Source: Pseudomonas sp. F(2018) (GTDB lineage Bacteria; Pseudomonadota; Gammaproteobacteria; Pseudomonadales; Pseudomonadaceae). Taken from it: a stretch of DNA of 64,000 nucleotides. The stretch spans positions 1,240,001 to 1,304,000 of the forward strand of contig NZ_SCOM01000001.1 in assembly GCF_005508865.1 (NCBI RefSeq), in the 5' to 3' direction. Every line of letters starts with the position of its first letter. Within the stretch, counting starts at the first letter, position 1. Below are positions 62,002-64,000 of the stretch, piece after piece. The notes under the pieces were generated by a model. It was not told the origin of the DNA. It ran no database searches and worked only from the letters and a program-made list of their open reading frames with translations. A program made the translations under genes and the position numbers.

Positions 62002-62030
62002 AAAAAGCCCGGCACTGGCCGGGCTTTTTT
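62002..62030. terminator. Bidirectional terminator between msrC and the GST gene
   Basis: A 12-bp stem (AAAAAGCCCGGC at 62002-62013 with GCCGGGCTTTTT at 62018-62029) with a 4-base loop; T-runs occur on both strands. Confidence 0.85.
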
Positions 62031-62043
62031 GTGGACGGGTGAA

Positions 62044-62706
62044 TCAGGCCTTGGCGGTCATCTTGGCGATCACCTTGCGTTCGCCGGGCAATATGCTCTG
62101 CACGGATTCGCGTGCCTGGATGCGCCGGTAGTGGGCGGCCAGGCGTGGCCAGCGCTGGTCATTCAGCGGTTCGCCACCGTGCTCCATGTTCTGCAGCTGG
62201 GTGTAGATGGCCAGGTCCGCCTGGGTCAGGCCGTCGCCGACGAAGTACTGGGCATCGCCCAGGGTCTGTTCCAGGTAGTCGAAATGCTTTGGCAGCTTGG
62301 CATGGAGGGTGCTCAGCACGGCGTCTTCGTCGCAGCTCTGGCCCAGCATGGGCTTGAGCAGGCGGTTACGGAACACGCTGAAGGTGCACAGCGTCGCCAG
62401 CTCGTAGTCGCCGTACTTCTCCAGCCAGCGCACCTTGGCCTTCTGTGCGGCGCCCTGGCCGAACAGGGCAGGGCGCTGCGGGTACTGTTCTTCCAGGTAC
62501 TGGCAGATCACGCTGGAGTCGGCCAGGGTCAGGTCGCCGTCACGGAAGGCGGGAATGCGCCCCAGCGGGTTGAGCTCGCGATACCAGTCGGGCTGGCCGA
62601 ACGGAGTGACGATCTCCAGCTGGTAGTCCAGGCCCTTCTCGATCAGGCACAGGCGCAATTTGCGCACGAACGGAGATAGCGGCGCGCCGTAGACGATCAG
62701 ACTCAT
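62044..62706 (-). CDS. Glutathione S-transferase family protein
   Basis: A 220-residue GST. The thioredoxin-like N-domain has the active-site-proximal GAPLSPFVRKLRLCL and the cis-Pro block GRIPAFRDGDLTLADSSVIC. The C-terminal helical domain is typical. It may detoxify electrophiles. Confidence 0.85.
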   Translation of the reverse strand: MSLIVYGAPLSPFVRKLRLCLIEKGLDYQLEIVTPFGQPDWYRELNPLGRIPAFRDGDLTLADSSVICQYLEEQYPQRPALFGQGAAQKAKVRWLEKYGDYELATLCTFSVFRNRLLKPMLGQSCDEDAVLSTLHAKLPKHFDYLEQTLGDAQYFVGDGLTQADLAIYTQLQNMEHGGEPLNDQRWPRLAAHYRRIQARESVQSILPGERKVIAKMTAKA

Positions 62707-62728
62707 GGGATTCCTTGTAGGGGGCAGA

Positions 62729-63493
62729 TCAGTCGTAGACGTTCTTCTTCTTCCACTCGTCTTCGCCGAGGGACTTGAGGCCTTCGGTCAGCTCGCTGGC
62801 TTCCTCGGCGGGCTTGGCCTTTTCCAGTACCACCGCATTGGCGCGGGCCAGCAGCTCTTCCAGTTGCTGCAGTTGGTTCTGGTAACGCGCCGGGTCGGAC
62901 TGCTTGCGCAGGTACTGCACGCCACGCTCATAGGCCAGACGGGCCTGGCCGGGCTGGCCCTGTTGCATGGATTGCTGGCCGAGGTTGCTGAAGAACTCGA
63001 AGTGCAGTTGCACCAGCATGTGGCGGATCTCGCCGAGCCAGCGCTTGGCCTCGTTGGCCGGCAGCAGGTTTTCCTGGGCGGCGCGGGTGATCTGGCTGTG
63101 GAAGTTTTCCAGGAGGAAGCGGATGTCCTTGGCCTTGGCCTCGGTCAGTATCTGCTGTGGCGGGTTGCGCACCGGGATGGCTTCGCCCTTGGCCACCGCC
63201 TCGCGCAGCTCGGTGAGACGGTTCTTCAGATTGGCGTTCTGCTTGTCCAGCTGCAGCAGGCGCTCACCGAACTGCAGCTCGAAGCGGCTGAGCAGGAGTT
63301 TCAGCGCAGGGCTCATCAACTGGCCCGGCATGTTCTCGGAAACGTCACGGCTACGCCGTACCCGGTCATTGAGATCGGCCTTCAGGCGGGCTTTCTCCAG
63401 CTTGCTGTTCTCGACCATATGGTTGATGTAACCGATCAGGAACAGCACCACGATGCCGGCGACTACTAGCGCAGTGATGACGATTGGGGACAC
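62729..63493 (-). CDS. Membrane-anchored coiled-coil protein, unknown
   Basis: A 254-residue protein with one N-terminal membrane helix (VITALVVAGIVVLFLIGYI) and a helical, Glu/Leu-rich region. TPR-like repeats may lie near LAYERGVQYLRK. A GTG start has GGGAG 8 bases upstream. No family named. It precedes the GST gene by 22 bases on the same strand. Confidence 0.65.
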   Translation of the reverse strand: MSPIVITALVVAGIVVLFLIGYINHMVENSKLEKARLKADLNDRVRRSRDVSENMPGQLMSPALKLLLSRFELQFGERLLQLDKQNANLKNRLTELREAVAKGEAIPVRNPPQQILTEAKAKDIRFLLENFHSQITRAAQENLLPANEAKRWLGEIRHMLVQLHFEFFSNLGQQSMQQGQPGQARLAYERGVQYLRKQSDPARYQNQLQQLEELLARANAVVLEKAKPAEEASELTEGLKSLGEDEWKKKNVYD

Positions 63494-63612
63494 CTGGAAA
63501 ACTCCCGTACGCTTCTTATTTACCCGAGTGTAGTGCGTTAGCCATCATGCTGATAGCACTGTATGAGTTTCTGAAGCGAAGTCTTTGATTTAGAAAAAGT
63601 TTTGATTGAGGG

Positions 63613-63641
63613 TTGACGCTCTGGCCAAGGCTCCATAGAAT
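63613..63641 (+). promoter_or_regulatory. Promoter of the tRNA-Glu/Gly cluster
   Basis: TTGACG (63613-63618) and TAGAAT (63636-63641), 17 bases apart, about 74 bases before the first tRNA. Confidence 0.75.
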
Positions 63642-63714
63642 GCGCGCCACTTTCAGCGTGTTGGCGAAAGCCGATCCGAGGAAAGTTGGGATGCTGTTAC
63701 AAGCTCCTGGCCAC

Positions 63715-63790
63715 GTCCCCTTCGTCTAGTGGCCTAGGACACCGCCCTTTCACGGCGGTAACAGGGGTTCGAGTCCCCTAGGGGACGCCA
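63715..63790 (+). tRNA. tRNA-Glu (anticodon TTC)
   Basis: A 76-base tRNA with acceptor GTCCCCT/AGGGGAC, anticodon TTC and encoded CCA. First of the cluster. Confidence 0.97.
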
Positions 63791-63792
63791 TT

Positions 63793-63868
<76 letters not shown>

Positions 63869-63878
63869 GTTTACGAAG

Positions 63879-63901
63879 CGCCGCTCACCGAGCGGCGTTT
63901 T
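63879..63901 (+). terminator. Hairpin after tRNA-Gly
   Basis: An 8-bp stem (CGCCGCTC at 63879-63886 with GAGCGGCG at 63890-63897) followed by TTTT. Confidence 0.7.
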
Positions 63902-63971
63902 GATTAGAGTTACAAGGTCGGTGGTAACATCGGCTGGAAACACCGGGAAGCTGTTGTAAGCTCCGGGCCAC

Positions 63972-64000
63972 GTCCCCTTCGTCTAGTGGCCTAGGACACC
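63972..64000 (+). tRNA. Second tRNA-Glu (cut by the window end)
   Basis: The last 29 bases repeat the first 29 of the complete tRNA-Glu, and about 20 bases upstream are also nearly repeated. The rest lies beyond the window. Confidence 0.9.

Overview
The window looks like a chromosome segment of a Pseudomonas species. Reasons: high-GC codon use; the earP-efp pair with Arg32 in EF-P; the Gpx / OhrR-type MarR / hybrid kinase trio (OspR and SagS type) next to msrB and an alaA-type aminotransferase; and REPIN-like inverted repeats of the Pseudomonas type. The exact species cannot be told from sequence alone.

Region 1 (1-13.6 kb) is the early and start-of-late arm of a Mu-like transposable prophage, read on the minus strand from a divergent repressor. 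From right to left it has a LexA/S24-type repressor (plus strand), Ner, a MuA-type DDE transposase, a MuB-type ATPase, small early genes, HU, GemA, Mor, a lysis cassette (SAR-type endolysin, Rz with nested Rz1), gp25-gp27-like proteins and the start of the gp28-like terminase. One gene at 855-1319 points the other way and looks like a moron. The virion genes and the far end lie outside the window, so intactness cannot be judged.

Region 2 (13.6-15.8 kb) is the junction between prophage and host. It holds a terminator, a 20-bp direct repeat, a highly structured multi-hairpin repeat with two CANGGAYG hairpin loops, and an AT-rich P-loop ATPase gene broken by one frameshift. I cannot place the phage end exactly.

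Region 3 (15.9-54.8 kb) is ordinary chromosome. It has a periplasmic cytochrome c/rhodanese pair, a fatty acid beta-oxidation operon (thiolase plus FadB/FadJ-type protein), a GAF-GGDEF cyclase, CorA, PlsC, a crotonase, tRNA-Ser, several LysR regulators each beside a divergent target, earP-efp, an AlkX/YcaQ-type DNA glycosylase, an M48 lipoprotein protease and class II DAHP synthase. An AraC regulator faces a tightly coupled five-gene operon of unknown pathway (flavin monooxygenase, bile-acid/sodium symporter family, SDR, TSUP transporter, D-aminoacylase family). A DEAD-box helicase, a DODA dioxygenase and HtpX follow.

Region 4 (54.9-64 kb) is rich in redox repair and signalling genes: aminotransferase, MsrB, Gpx, OspR, SagS, a DUF815 ATPase coupled to the free-methionine sulfoxide reductase, and a glutathione transferase. 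The window ends in a tRNA-Glu / tRNA-Gly / tRNA-Glu cluster. A 13-bp palindrome of OhrR type fills the spacer of the gpx promoter, which gives a simple model for thiol-based control of gpx-ospR.
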